From contig JAZNDW010000012.1 in assembly GCA_045588245.1 (NCBI GenBank), forward strand, positions 62,001-126,000: a stretch of DNA of 64,000 bases. The letters are read 5' to 3'. This stretch comes from DTU064 sp045588245. Its GTDB lineage: Bacteria; Bacillota; Clostridia; Oscillospirales; CAG-272. Below the pieces are notes generated by a model that was given only the letters and a program-made list of their open reading frames with translations, made no database searches and had not been told where the DNA came from. Made by a program: the position numbers and the translations under genes. This document shows, in pieces, positions 34,531 to 42,918 of this stretch (position 1 is the stretch's first letter; every line of letters begins with the position of its first letter).

Positions 34531-34773
34531 AAATAAACCTCAATCAAATATTTTATATAAAAAAGAGGGAATAAAACGGATCGTGAAGTATGTTATCGGC
34601 AGTTAGCGTCAATATATTTGCCGCGCAGCCAAAGCGAAGCTGTGACACTAATTTATCCTTGCCATATTATATAATTGGGAAGAAAATCCCAAAAGGATAA
34701 AACACGCGCGGTGCTTGTAACGATTGATTGTAAAAACGAAGGAAGTGAAATATACGGTTATGAAAGCCGCGCT

Positions 34774-35247
34774 TTATATAGATTCGAGAAGGCAAACGGC
34801 GTGCGCGGCGATTCCAAGCCGCTCACCCGTGAAGCCGAGTCCTTCCTCTGTCGTTGCTTTTACGTTAACTTGATCAAGTGAAACGTCAAACACCTGCGCC
34901 AGACTTTCCTTGATCGCTTCAATATGAGGTGAAAGCTTCGGGATTTCGGCCACAACAGTGGAGTCAATGTTGACAATGCGGTACCCTTTATCTTTTATGA
35001 AAGAGAGAACGGCTCGCGACAGCTCCTTGCTATCGGCTCCGCGGTAACGCTCGTCGCTCGGCGGAAAATAGTATCCGATATCGCGTAATCCTGCGGCACC
35101 AAGCAGAGCGTCCATGATCGCGTGAAGCAGTACGTCCGCGTCGGAATGTCCTTTTAATCCGGCAGTTGACGGAATGTTGACGCCGCCCAAAAACAAGGGG
35201 CGCGATTCGTCAAATCGGTGTACGTCGTATCCGTGACCAATACGCAT
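34774..35247 (-). CDS. ispF: 2-C-methyl-D-erythritol 2,4-cyclodiphosphate synthase
   Basis: Fifth enzyme of the non-mevalonate (MEP) isoprenoid pathway. The protein begins MRIGHGYDVHRF (metal ligands Asp8 and His10), has HSDADVLLHAIMDALLGA (third ligand His) and ends with VNVKATTEEGLGFTGERLGIAAHAV. At 157 residues it has normal length. The reading frame is open 34 codons upstream, but that part is inside ispD. The start at 35247 lies 4 bp after the ispD stop codon. Confidence 0.96.
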   Translation of the reverse strand: MRIGHGYDVHRFDESRPLFLGGVNIPSTAGLKGHSDADVLLHAIMDALLGAAGLRDIGYYFPPSDERYRGADSKELSRAVLSFIKDKGYRIVNIDSTVVAEIPKLSPHIEAIKESLAQVFDVSLDQVNVKATTEEGLGFTGERLGIAAHAVCLLESI

Positions 35248-35251
35248 GATG

Positions 35252-36004
35252 TTATCCTTTCTTTTCGGCGGCGGCTTCAGCTTTCCTGCGAGCGAGTATT
35301 TCGCGTGCGCGAGGAATATCTTCTTTGTAGGTGATCTTGATGTTGTCACCGCCTATTTCAACGAGTTTAACAGGGAAGCCGGCGCGCTCTGCGAGCATAC
35401 AATCGTCCGTAGCGGCAAAATATGCCTCTTTAGCGGTGTAAGCTGCAGCACGGTACAGGTCGGTCAAAAAGATCTGCGGAGTTGAAACAGCATACACGAA
35501 ATCACGGTCGAGCGTGCGGTCAACGTATCCGTCGGAGGTTACGTACTTGACGGTGTCGGTCATCTTGTGAGCTGCGGCAGCGGCTCTGTCGATCTTGGCT
35601 GAACGGAACACGGAATCAATTATATCCGTCGTAACAAGGCAGCGTGCCGCATCGTGAATGGCAACGTACTTCATCTTCGGATCGATCGCCTCGAAGCCGC
35701 GAAGTGCAGACTCCTGACGTGTAGCGCCGCCTGAAATAACGCGACGCAATTTTTTGAATTTGTATTCAGAAACAACGGCGGCGACAGCGGCGACCTCTTC
35801 TTTTTTTACAACGAGAATGATCTCACCAACATGAGGCGAAGCCTCAAATACGGAAAGCGTTCGGATGTAAACGGGAATACCGTCGAGCTTGTATGCGATT
35901 TTATTGCCGCCAAAGCGTTCGGATGCACCTGCCGCCAAAATTATTGCGGAAAGAGGGCCTTTTTTCTTAAATAAGCTGTCGGGGCGTATGAAATTTATCT
36001 TCAA
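35252..36004 (-). CDS. ispD: 2-C-methyl-D-erythritol 4-phosphate cytidylyltransferase
   Basis: Third enzyme of the MEP pathway, making CDP-methylerythritol. Signatures are SAIILAAGASERFGGNK (CTP loop), the VISGGATRQESALRGFEA segment and VAIHDAARCLVTTD. The start is uncertain: an in-frame ATG at 36145 lies upstream of the promoter at 36111-36139, so it would not be on that mRNA. The TTG at 36004 gives 250 residues, near the family norm, but has no strong Shine-Dalgarno. It is followed closely by ispF, a common pairing. Confidence 0.9.
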   Translation of the reverse strand: MKINFIRPDSLFKKKGPLSAIILAAGASERFGGNKIAYKLDGIPVYIRTLSVFEASPHVGEIILVVKKEEVAAVAAVVSEYKFKKLRRVISGGATRQESALRGFEAIDPKMKYVAIHDAARCLVTTDIIDSVFRSAKIDRAAAAAHKMTDTVKYVTSDGYVDRTLDRDFVYAVSTPQIFLTDLYRAAAYTAKEAYFAATDDCMLAERAGFPVKLVEIGGDNIKITYKEDIPRAREILARRKAEAAAEKKG

Positions 36005-36110
36005 CTTCGTGTACCGTCTATATAAAAATATTATTGTTTCAGTCGTGTCCGATCGTTTTTTGCGAAAAAATATCAATCGGAAAACAACGGGATGTAACCT
36101 TACAAGATAT

Positions 36111-36139
36111 ATTATAACATAGTAAAATCTTTTTGTCAC
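36111..36139 (-). promoter_or_regulatory. Promoter of ispD-ispF
   Basis: On the minus strand GTGACA (36139-36134) and TATAAT (36116-36111), spacer 17 bp. Confidence 0.7.
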
Positions 36140-36181
36140 TAACATTACAATGATTTGCGTACAAATTATTTTCTTGACGAC

Positions 36182-36210
36182 TTGATGATATGACGATGAT
36201 GTGATAAAAT
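36182..36210 (+). promoter_or_regulatory. Promoter of pepD
   Basis: TTGATG at 36182-36187 and TAAAAT at 36205-36210 with a 17-bp spacer, 30 bp before the ATG at 36240. Confidence 0.55.
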
Positions 36211-36239
36211 ATAGTAAATTTTATTATTCGGAGATTATT

Positions 36240-37673
36240 ATGGGATATATTATCACAAACAGAACGCCGTCAGCACTTTATCGCTATTTTGAGGATATTT
36301 GTGCGATACCTCACGGCTCGGGAAACGAATCACAGATCGCTGATTATATAGAAGCGTTTGCGCACGCACGCGGACTTTACGTATACCGCGACAAAAACAA
36401 TAACGTTTTGGTGCGCCGTCCTGCGTCTGTTGGATATGAATCGAATCCGCCAATCGTTTTGCAGGGGCATATAGATATGGTTTGCGAGGGCGAAGTCGAA
36501 TGCGGAATTGACTTTGAGCGTGACGGACTTAAGCTTCGCTTGGTCGATAATCTGCTTATGGCGACCGGCACGACGCTCGGCGCAGACGACGGCGTAGCCG
36601 TTGCGATCATGTTAGCTCTTCTTGACGAGCCCGAGCTTAAATCGCCCACGGTAGAATGTCTGTTTACAACGGAAGAAGAAACCGGGCTGACGGGAGCTGC
36701 CAATTTCGATTATTCAAAGCTCACGGCGCGCCGTATGATCAATCTTGATACGGGCGGCGAGGTCATCATTGTCTCTTGTGCTGGCGGTATGCGCACGCGT
36801 ATCATGTCGCGGGTAGATACAGAGCCTTACAGTGGAAACGCGCTTACGATCGAAATTTCGGGGCTCGCAGGCGGTCATTCGGGTGTCGATATCCATTTGG
36901 GTCTCGGAAATGCAAATTTGTTCCTTCTGGAGCTTGTCGAAGCGATATGCGACGTTACAGAAGCTTCGATAATAGATATTCACGGAGGCAGCAAGGATAA
37001 CGCAATACCGAGCCGCTGCCGCGTGACTTTGGCAGTTGCGGATACGGACGCGGCTGTTGCCGCAATTGCGGCAAAGGAAGCTGAGATAAGAGATCGGCTC
37101 GTTGATGCCGACAAGGGGATGAAAGTTACCGTTTGCCCGTGCAGTTATAACGGAAACGCTCCTGCAACGGAATTTACGGAAAAGCTGATAAGTATGACAA
37201 AGGAGCTTCCTATCGGAATAATCAGCTACAATAGCGAGATCGGAATGGTAGAAACGTCAGCGAATTACGCTATTATTGACGTTGCGGACGGTCAGTTCTG
37301 CCTGCACTTGTCATCACGTTCATCGATTTCCTCGGCGCTTGATGAGGTTGGCGAAAAGCTTGAAACTGTTGCGAAAAAATACGGGTTTACGGCGAAAACG
37401 GATTCACGGTATGAAGGGTGGGCTTATGAAGCAAACACGCCGATAAGAGACGCTTATATAGAAACATATAAAGCTTTGACAGGGAAGGATATACCCGTTA
37501 TGGGGATTCACGCGGGGCTTGAATGCGGTATTATCAAGTTAGCAGTTCCCGATATGGATATTATAGCGACAGGCGCGATAACGATAGGTGAGCATACGAC
37601 GAAAGAGGCGCTCGACCTTGATTCGTTCGGCCGTGTATACGGTATCGTAAAACAAATGATAGAGCAACTGTAA
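36240..37673 (+). CDS. pepD: Beta-Ala-His dipeptidase / aminoacyl-histidine dipeptidase (M20, PepD)
   Basis: A cytoplasmic zinc dipeptidase of 477 residues. It begins with PSALYRYFEDICAIPHGSGNE, a PepD hallmark. The metal-binding and catalytic motifs are QGHIDMVCEGE, TTLGADDGVAVAI, FTTEEETGLTGA, INLDTGGE and the C-terminal GIHAGLECGII. The length matches the PepD subgroup. An in-frame ATG at 36201 overlaps the -10 region, and CGGAG sits before 36240, so that start is used. Monocistronic. Confidence 0.95.
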   Translation: MGYIITNRTPSALYRYFEDICAIPHGSGNESQIADYIEAFAHARGLYVYRDKNNNVLVRRPASVGYESNPPIVLQGHIDMVCEGEVECGIDFERDGLKLRLVDNLLMATGTTLGADDGVAVAIMLALLDEPELKSPTVECLFTTEEETGLTGAANFDYSKLTARRMINLDTGGEVIIVSCAGGMRTRIMSRVDTEPYSGNALTIEISGLAGGHSGVDIHLGLGNANLFLLELVEAICDVTEASIIDIHGGSKDNAIPSRCRVTLAVADTDAAVAAIAAKEAEIRDRLVDADKGMKVTVCPCSYNGNAPATEFTEKLISMTKELPIGIISYNSEIGMVETSANYAIIDVADGQFCLHLSSRSSISSALDEVGEKLETVAKKYGFTAKTDSRYEGWAYEANTPIRDAYIETYKALTGKDIPVMGIHAGLECGIIKLAVPDMDIIATGAITIGEHTTKEALDLDSFGRVYGIVKQMIEQL

Positions 37674-37674
37674 T

Positions 37675-37706
37675 AAAAAAGCGAAGCCTTTGGGCTTCGC
37701 TTTTTT
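37675..37706. terminator. Bidirectional terminator
   Basis: AAAAAAGCGAAGCC-TTTG-GGCTTCGCTTTTTT, shared by pepD and the convergent gene that ends at 37705. Confidence 0.9.
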
Positions 37707-38340
37707 ACACAATATAATATCCGTGTGAACGTTTCGATTTTATTATCGGTGCGCCATAAAATTCTTTGGATCTTTTGTTTATGGAGTTTACAAAAACGGG
37801 GATTGACGTCGCCGATACGGCAAGCACATTGGCAAGTGTGGCGGCAGTAACGCAAGTTTGCGATAAAGCAAGATAGTGAAAGAGCGCGGCTTCTGTTTCT
37901 GTCAAATAAAGACGTGTTCCATGATATACTACGTAAGATTCATCGTATAAGTGAGTCGTGATCTCTTGTGATTGAACAGTGAAAACATTCACGCAAGAGT
38001 GTTCGGCTATTGTGTTTAATATACAGTTGTCAAATATTGCGTATGCATAACATCTGCCGTTGTCGAACTTATATCGTTCGGCAACCTCATCCGTGCTAAA
38101 AATGATCGTTGGCAACAGCGGGAAGGACTTACGTATAGCGATGATTAGTGCCATGGCAGAAGAGCTGTATTTATCCGAGCAAAGAATTATAATGTCGGTC
38201 TTTTCAAGACAACGTCGGGCTTCATCAAAGGATAAAATCGAGGTGAAAACGCCGCGGCAGGCAAGTCGCTTTTTCAAAGAGAAAGCTTTGTTTGGATTAT
38301 CCGTTGCGATAACGATCTTTGGATAAATATCAAGTAACAT
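37705..38340 (-). CDS. Atypical receiver-like/winged-helix protein
   Basis: A 211-residue protein. The N-terminal half resembles a receiver fold (KIVIATDNPNKAFSLKKRL, then DIIILCSDKYSSSAM, then LPTIIFSTDE), but the usual phosphoacceptor Asp and the K-P motif are not seen. The C-terminal 75 residues look like an OmpR-type winged helix (LYLTETEAALFHYLA ... SVNINKRSKEF-like helix ... SHGYYIV). It may be a phosphorylation-independent regulator. The frame is open upstream to a TTG at 38394 within the previous gene. The ATG at 38340, 16 bp after that gene's stop, is preferred although its Shine-Dalgarno is weak. Confidence 0.6.
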   Translation of the reverse strand: MLLDIYPKIVIATDNPNKAFSLKKRLACRGVFTSILSFDEARRCLEKTDIIILCSDKYSSSAMALIIAIRKSFPLLPTIIFSTDEVAERYKFDNGRCYAYAIFDNCILNTIAEHSCVNVFTVQSQEITTHLYDESYVVYHGTRLYLTETEAALFHYLALSQTCVTAATLANVLAVSATSIPVFVNSINKRSKEFYGAPIIKSKRSHGYYIV

Positions 38341-38356
38341 TTTGCTGTGAACACCG

Positions 38357-39634
38357 TCAAACAGAAAGTTTAATTGCAGACAAAACTTTGGCAAGTGTGA
38401 GCCTGTTTCTTACAAAAGGTGAATAAATAAGCGATTTTGAGACAAAATCGGCACTGTCGGGAACACCGATTTCGTCAAGCTTCACAGGAGCGTTTGCCGC
38501 TGTGAGAATCGACGAAACCAGCTCTGCGGACGGGAGCTCATCTATCATATTTTTTATCTTTTCTGCATTTTCACCCCATGCACAAACGTCTAATTTGGCA
38601 AGTGCGGAAGAAGACGAGCTGCCGTTGGGAAGATTTTCGGAAAGGATACCGTCGGCAAGATTGCCGAATACTTCTGCCATGGAGGTCTTGTCAAATACAC
38701 GGCTTACGTCGATATGTAATCCGCCGTCAATAACGTTGCGGCTCTTTTTCAAATAATCAAGAATATATATCGTGCCGACACCGACCTTTTCGCCGTGAAG
38801 TGCATCGGTTTCATCGTTTATAACGTGCATTTCCCAAAGGTGGGACATGTGATGCTCCGAGCCGGACGCAGGACGTGAGTTACCCTGAAGCTGCATCGCA
38901 AGTCCTGACAGTATAAGTCCGTTCATTACCTTTTCGGCAAAAGCGGGACTGTTCGCACCGTCAACGGTCACAGCTGACATGATTACGTCAAGCGCATTTT
39001 TCATTAAAGCGTAGATTTCGGGACATAACTCTTCGCCCAAAAGCAGATTTGCTATCTGCCAATCGAAGAGAGCCGTGATCTTTCCTATCATATCACCGAC
39101 GCCCGATGCGGTAAGGCGCATCGGCGCTTTTGTGTAAACTTTAGGATCGGCAAATAGCGCAACAGGAGAAGCTGACGGATATGTTAATTTCTGTCCGTAC
39201 ATTGTCATAGCGGCGACTCCCGAAACGAAGCCGTCAACACTTGCGGCTGTCGGATATGAAACGAACGGAATGTGAAGCTCGTACGCGCAGTAGCGTGAAA
39301 TATCATGTATCGACCCCGAACCGCACGCAATAATAACGGACGGTGTTTGGGGAAGTGACTTTATGTATGTGGAAAGACGTGCAGTTTCTATCTCGTTTGC
39401 GTGAGCGTTGCCGCTATGAACGAATATGTATGCTCCGAGCATATCTACGATGGGCAGAGTATAGCGGTGCGTGTTTTCGTCGCAAACGACGAGCGGATTG
39501 TCGCTGAAGTTTGATTTTATGTAGTCGATCAGTTTTTTCGTGGCGCTGTTGCCCGAAACGATCACGTCGGTCGATAGTTTGTGCGGTTTGCCACAGCTGC
39601 AGTTTGTAGTCAGATTTTTGACGGTAGCGAGCAT
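38357..39634 (-). CDS. sn-glycerol-1-phosphate dehydrogenase (AraM/EgsA type)
   Basis: A 425-residue member of the iron-alcohol-dehydrogenase-like fold that reduces dihydroxyacetone phosphate to sn-glycerol-1-phosphate, the stereoisomer used in archaeal lipids and, in B. subtilis AraM, for heptaprenylglyceryl phosphate. Signatures: ACGSGSIHDISRYCAY (nucleotide loop), FVSYPTAASVDGFVS, LTASGVGDMIGKITALFDW and SEHHMSHLWEMH (metal-binding histidines). AAGGAG precedes the ATG. It is paired with an atypical regulator downstream. Confidence 0.87.
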   Translation of the reverse strand: MLATVKNLTTNCSCGKPHKLSTDVIVSGNSATKKLIDYIKSNFSDNPLVVCDENTHRYTLPIVDMLGAYIFVHSGNAHANEIETARLSTYIKSLPQTPSVIIACGSGSIHDISRYCAYELHIPFVSYPTAASVDGFVSGVAAMTMYGQKLTYPSASPVALFADPKVYTKAPMRLTASGVGDMIGKITALFDWQIANLLLGEELCPEIYALMKNALDVIMSAVTVDGANSPAFAEKVMNGLILSGLAMQLQGNSRPASGSEHHMSHLWEMHVINDETDALHGEKVGVGTIYILDYLKKSRNVIDGGLHIDVSRVFDKTSMAEVFGNLADGILSENLPNGSSSSSALAKLDVCAWGENAEKIKNMIDELPSAELVSSILTAANAPVKLDEIGVPDSADFVSKSLIYSPFVRNRLTLAKVLSAIKLSV

Positions 39635-39746
39635 TATTTATAACTCCTTAAATAATATTGTGTATGTGGATCACGCGCCGACGTGTCATAAAACGAGCGG
39701 CGCGAAAATATAAATGTAACAAAAACGAGATTCGGGGGATATGAGT

Positions 39747-40262
39747 ATGTTCGTTTACGCCGTACATGGCAATACAATCAAATTTTTCAGCATCATAGGC
39801 GTTGCTTTTCTGACCTTGGTTCTGATAATCACACTCGTGCCGAACAGCACAGCCGCACAAAGCGGTCAGAACGTTAGCGTTGATCTTACAGATAAAGAGG
39901 CGGATGCTGTTATAGAAGCTGTCAGCTTCGAAAAAATAAAGACGAATGAAGATCGCATCGCACTATTGAAAAGCTATGGCTGGGAAGTGGAAGCCACTCC
40001 CGTTGAAGAAGCAGAGATAACGATTCCCGCCGAGTTTGACCGAGTTATGGACACGTACAATTCGATCCAGAAGTCACAAGGATTTGATCTTGGAAAATTC
40101 AAGAACCGCAGTATGATGCGATACACGTACCGCATCACTAACTATCCGAACTATGAGGGCACGGTTTACGCAAATCTGCTCATTTACAAGAACCGCGTAG
40201 TCGCCGCGGATATATGTTCATCTGACGTGAACGGATTTATCCTCGGACTTTCGGGGAAATAA
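39747..40262 (+). CDS. Membrane-anchored protein, probably DUF4830
   Basis: A 171-residue protein with one N-terminal span (FFSIIGVAFLTLVLIITLVP) and an extracytoplasmic domain. The segments DRIALLKSYGWEVEATPVEE and ITIPAEFDRVMDTYNSIQKSQGFDL, followed by YTYRITNYPNYEGTVYANLLIYKNRVVAADI, resemble the DUF4830 family of Clostridia, for which no function is known. Two starts are possible, 39741 and 39747; GGGGG ending at 39737 is better spaced for 39747. Confidence 0.65.
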   Translation: MFVYAVHGNTIKFFSIIGVAFLTLVLIITLVPNSTAAQSGQNVSVDLTDKEADAVIEAVSFEKIKTNEDRIALLKSYGWEVEATPVEEAEITIPAEFDRVMDTYNSIQKSQGFDLGKFKNRSMMRYTYRITNYPNYEGTVYANLLIYKNRVVAADICSSDVNGFILGLSGK

Positions 40263-40327
40263 CGTGCCGATACATTTAACATTATATTATTTCCAAAGGA
40301 AAAAATCAATATTTTGTTTATCTGTCA

Positions 40328-40356
40328 TTGAAAAGCACAAAAAAATAGGATATACT
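40328..40356 (+). promoter_or_regulatory. Promoter of the RNA methyltransferase operon
   Basis: TTGAAA at 40328-40333 and TATACT at 40351-40356, spacer 17 bp. Confidence 0.72.
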
Positions 40357-40359
40357 GTA

Positions 40360-40382
40360 ATGCGGGGCGAGATGCCCCGCAT
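40360..40382 (+). promoter_or_regulatory. 5'-proximal mRNA hairpin
   Basis: ATGCGGGGC-GAGAT-GCCCCGCAT, a 9-bp GC-rich stem, begins within a few bases of the predicted transcription start and is followed by CGTTTTGTT. It could be a weak early terminator, or a 5' stabiliser of the mRNA. Confidence 0.55.
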
Positions 40383-40408
40383 CGTTTTGTTATTACGGAG
40401 AATTTTAC

Positions 40409-41560
40409 ATGAGATATAATTACGTTGCTACGTGCTTATTCGGGCTTGAGCATTCGCTCGGCGCCGAGATCGACTCTTTCGGTTTCAAGAGAACGGAAAC
40501 TATCGACGGCAGAGTATATTTTGAAGGCGACGAAAGCGCCGTTGCTGTTGCAAACATCCGCTCACGCTATGCTGAGAGAATACTTTTTCACGTAGGATCA
40601 TTTAACGCATATTCGTTTAATGATTTATACGAGGGGACAAAGTCCTTGCGTTGGGAGCGGTTTATAGGAAAAACTGACAGATTCCCCGTGAAAGGGCACG
40701 CCATTAAAAGCACGCTTTATTCTGTACCCGACTGTCAGCGTATCATAAATAAAGCCGTGGCGGACAGGCTTATGTCGGCGCACAAAACGTCGGTGCTCCC
40801 CGAAACGGGAACGCTTTATCAGATCGAATTTTTTATATTCAAAGACAGAGCAGATCTGATGATCGATACGACGGGCGCAACACTTCACAAGCGCGGCTAC
40901 CGCCCCGAATCAAACGAAGCGCCGCTGCGTGAAACGCTTGCGGCGGAGCTTGTGAATATTTCACATCCGCGTGAGGACGTTCTTTTCTGGGATCCCATGT
41001 GCGGATCGGGAACTATCGCTATCGAAGCGGCGATGAGAATGCAGAACCGCGCACCCGGACTGAAACGCAGATTTGCTGCAGAACGTTTTCCGTACATTGA
41101 CAAAAAGGTTTGGTCACTCGCACGAGAAGAAGCAAACGATATGATAATCAAAACACCGTTTGAGGTTTACGCCTCCGATATAGACGAAAAATGCGTCGAG
41201 CTCACACGCGCAAACGTATTTCGCGCAGGCGTTGCCGATAACGTCAAGGTGTTCAGGCGCAACGCACTTGAAATCAAAACGGAAGGCCGCCGCGGAACCG
41301 TAGTTTGTAATCCGCCGTACGGCGAGCGTCTTTTGACGGTATCGGAGGCAGAAGAGCTTTACCGTAAAATGGGCGAGCATTTCCGCAAGCTTGATTCATG
41401 GCAGATATATATCATTTCGTCAAGCGAAGAGTTTCAGCGGCTGTACGGTGCACGCGCAGATAAAGTCAAAAAGCTCTATAACGGCATGATTCCGTGCTAT
41501 TATTATCAGTATTTCAAAAGAAAAACTGATGCTCCGAATAAGAGAAACAATAAAAAATAA
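40409..41560 (+). CDS. THUMP-domain class I SAM-dependent RNA methyltransferase (RlmL N-terminal/YpsC type)
   Basis: A 383-residue rRNA/tRNA N2-guanine methyltransferase-like protein. An N-terminal ferredoxin-like and THUMP region (TCLFGLEHSLGAEIDSFGFK, then SLRWERFIG) binds RNA. The Rossmann domain has RGYRPESNEAPLRETLAAELV, DPMCGSGTIAIEAAM as SAM motif I and the catalytic motif VCNPPYGERL. The length equals B. subtilis YpsC. It is 9 bp upstream of the acyltransferase gene. Confidence 0.92.
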   Translation: MRYNYVATCLFGLEHSLGAEIDSFGFKRTETIDGRVYFEGDESAVAVANIRSRYAERILFHVGSFNAYSFNDLYEGTKSLRWERFIGKTDRFPVKGHAIKSTLYSVPDCQRIINKAVADRLMSAHKTSVLPETGTLYQIEFFIFKDRADLMIDTTGATLHKRGYRPESNEAPLRETLAAELVNISHPREDVLFWDPMCGSGTIAIEAAMRMQNRAPGLKRRFAAERFPYIDKKVWSLAREEANDMIIKTPFEVYASDIDEKCVELTRANVFRAGVADNVKVFRRNALEIKTEGRRGTVVCNPPYGERLLTVSEAEELYRKMGEHFRKLDSWQIYIISSSEEFQRLYGARADKVKKLYNGMIPCYYYQYFKRKTDAPNKRNNKK

Positions 41561-41569
41561 GGACCGACT

Positions 41570-42853
41570 ATGGATGTAACTTACAAGCGAACAAAACCTT
41601 ACGATACAACGAAAACACCAAGGCGTCAGAATTGGTTCTGGATGGGACTGATCTATATTCTTTCGTTTTTTGCTCTCCTCGGAAAGAAGCACAAGCTTGA
41701 AAAGATCAATATGGATGGGGTTAAGCCGCCGTATCTGCTTTTATCGAATCATATGTGCTTTATCGACTTCGAGCTTGCAGCAAAGCTTACGTTCCCTCAC
41801 GGTGTAAATAACGTCGTCAATATCGACGGATATTACCGCCGCCCGTGGCTCATGGAGCTTATCGGATGCGTCTGCACGCGGAAGTTTACAACTGATATGC
41901 CGCTCGTACGGAATATATATAAAGTCTTAAAGCGTGGCGATATACTTTGCCTTTATCCTGAAGCGCGGTATTCGCCAATAGGAACCACCGCGTTTTTACC
42001 CGGTACGCTCGGCTCGCTCGTTAAGCGTGCAAAAGTGCCGCTCGTCGTCATCAAGCATCACGGTAATTATCTTTACGCACCGTTCTGGAACTTCCGCCGT
42101 AAACGCAAAGTTCCGCTTTATACGACGATGACACAGGTGCTGACAAAAGAAGAAGTTGAAAAAATGTCGCCCGACGAAATAAACGACGTTATCAAAGAAG
42201 CGATGCAGTATGACGAGTATAAATATCAGAAAGATAACGGTATTATGATAACGGAGCCGTACCGTGCGGAAGGACTTCACAAGGTGCTTTATAAGTGCCC
42301 GAACTGTAAGACCGAATCGAAAATGTCTTCTTCCGGTGCAGAGCTTTTCTGCACCGAATGCGGCAAACGCTGGCGACTCAACGAAGACGGTACGCTTTCG
42401 GCTTTATCGGGTGAGACCGAATTTGATCACGTGCCTGATTGGTTTGAATGGGAGCGCAGTGAGGTGCGCAGAGAGATCGAACGCGGAGAGTATTCATATA
42501 CGGATACAGTTGAAATATATTCTCAGCCGCATTGTTGGCGCTTCCACAAGCTCGGCACAGCGAAGGTAACGCACGATCTTGAGTCGGGTTTTGTCATTGA
42601 GGGCGAGCATAACGGTAAGCCCTATCGTATACAGCGTCCGCCCGAAGGAATGGACAGCTTGCACATTGAATACGATCATCACCGCATCAAGCCGCTCGAC
42701 TGCTATATTGTGTCAACGCCTAACGATTCGTTTAATTGTTATCCGTCATTTGACAATATCGTAACGAAGCTCGGACTTGCAACGGAAGAGCTTCATAAGG
42801 TCAAGCGTCAGATGATCAAAAATGAAAGGGAAGCGTCAAAAGCGAAGCTTTGA
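41570..42853 (+). CDS. 1-acyl-glycerol-3-phosphate acyltransferase-like protein with zinc ribbon
   Basis: The N-terminal 230 residues are a PlsC-type acyltransferase: the HX4D motif is NHMCFIDFE near residue 60, and LYPEARYSPIG is the third block. Residues about 241-268 form a zinc ribbon with CPNCKTE and CTECGKRW. The remaining 160 residues (WFEWERSEVRREIERGEYSYTD onward) show no domain I recognise. The PlsC domain would place it in membrane phospholipid synthesis at the inner leaflet; the added ribbon and C-terminal region are unexplained. A terminator follows. Confidence 0.8.
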   Translation: MDVTYKRTKPYDTTKTPRRQNWFWMGLIYILSFFALLGKKHKLEKINMDGVKPPYLLLSNHMCFIDFELAAKLTFPHGVNNVVNIDGYYRRPWLMELIGCVCTRKFTTDMPLVRNIYKVLKRGDILCLYPEARYSPIGTTAFLPGTLGSLVKRAKVPLVVIKHHGNYLYAPFWNFRRKRKVPLYTTMTQVLTKEEVEKMSPDEINDVIKEAMQYDEYKYQKDNGIMITEPYRAEGLHKVLYKCPNCKTESKMSSSGAELFCTECGKRWRLNEDGTLSALSGETEFDHVPDWFEWERSEVRREIERGEYSYTDTVEIYSQPHCWRFHKLGTAKVTHDLESGFVIEGEHNGKPYRIQRPPEGMDSLHIEYDHHRIKPLDCYIVSTPNDSFNCYPSFDNIVTKLGLATEELHKVKRQMIKNEREASKAKL

Positions 42854-42876
42854 CGTACTCACTGAAACAGGAATAC

Positions 42877-42913
42877 AGCACCCCTGACAGAGCATAGATG
42901 CGTCGGGGGTGCT
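42877..42913. terminator. Terminator between the acyltransferase and germination genes
   Basis: AGCACCCCTGAC/GTCGGGGGTGCT stem with one G-T pair, followed by TTTATTT, between convergent genes. Confidence 0.75.
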
Positions 42914-42918
42914 TTATT

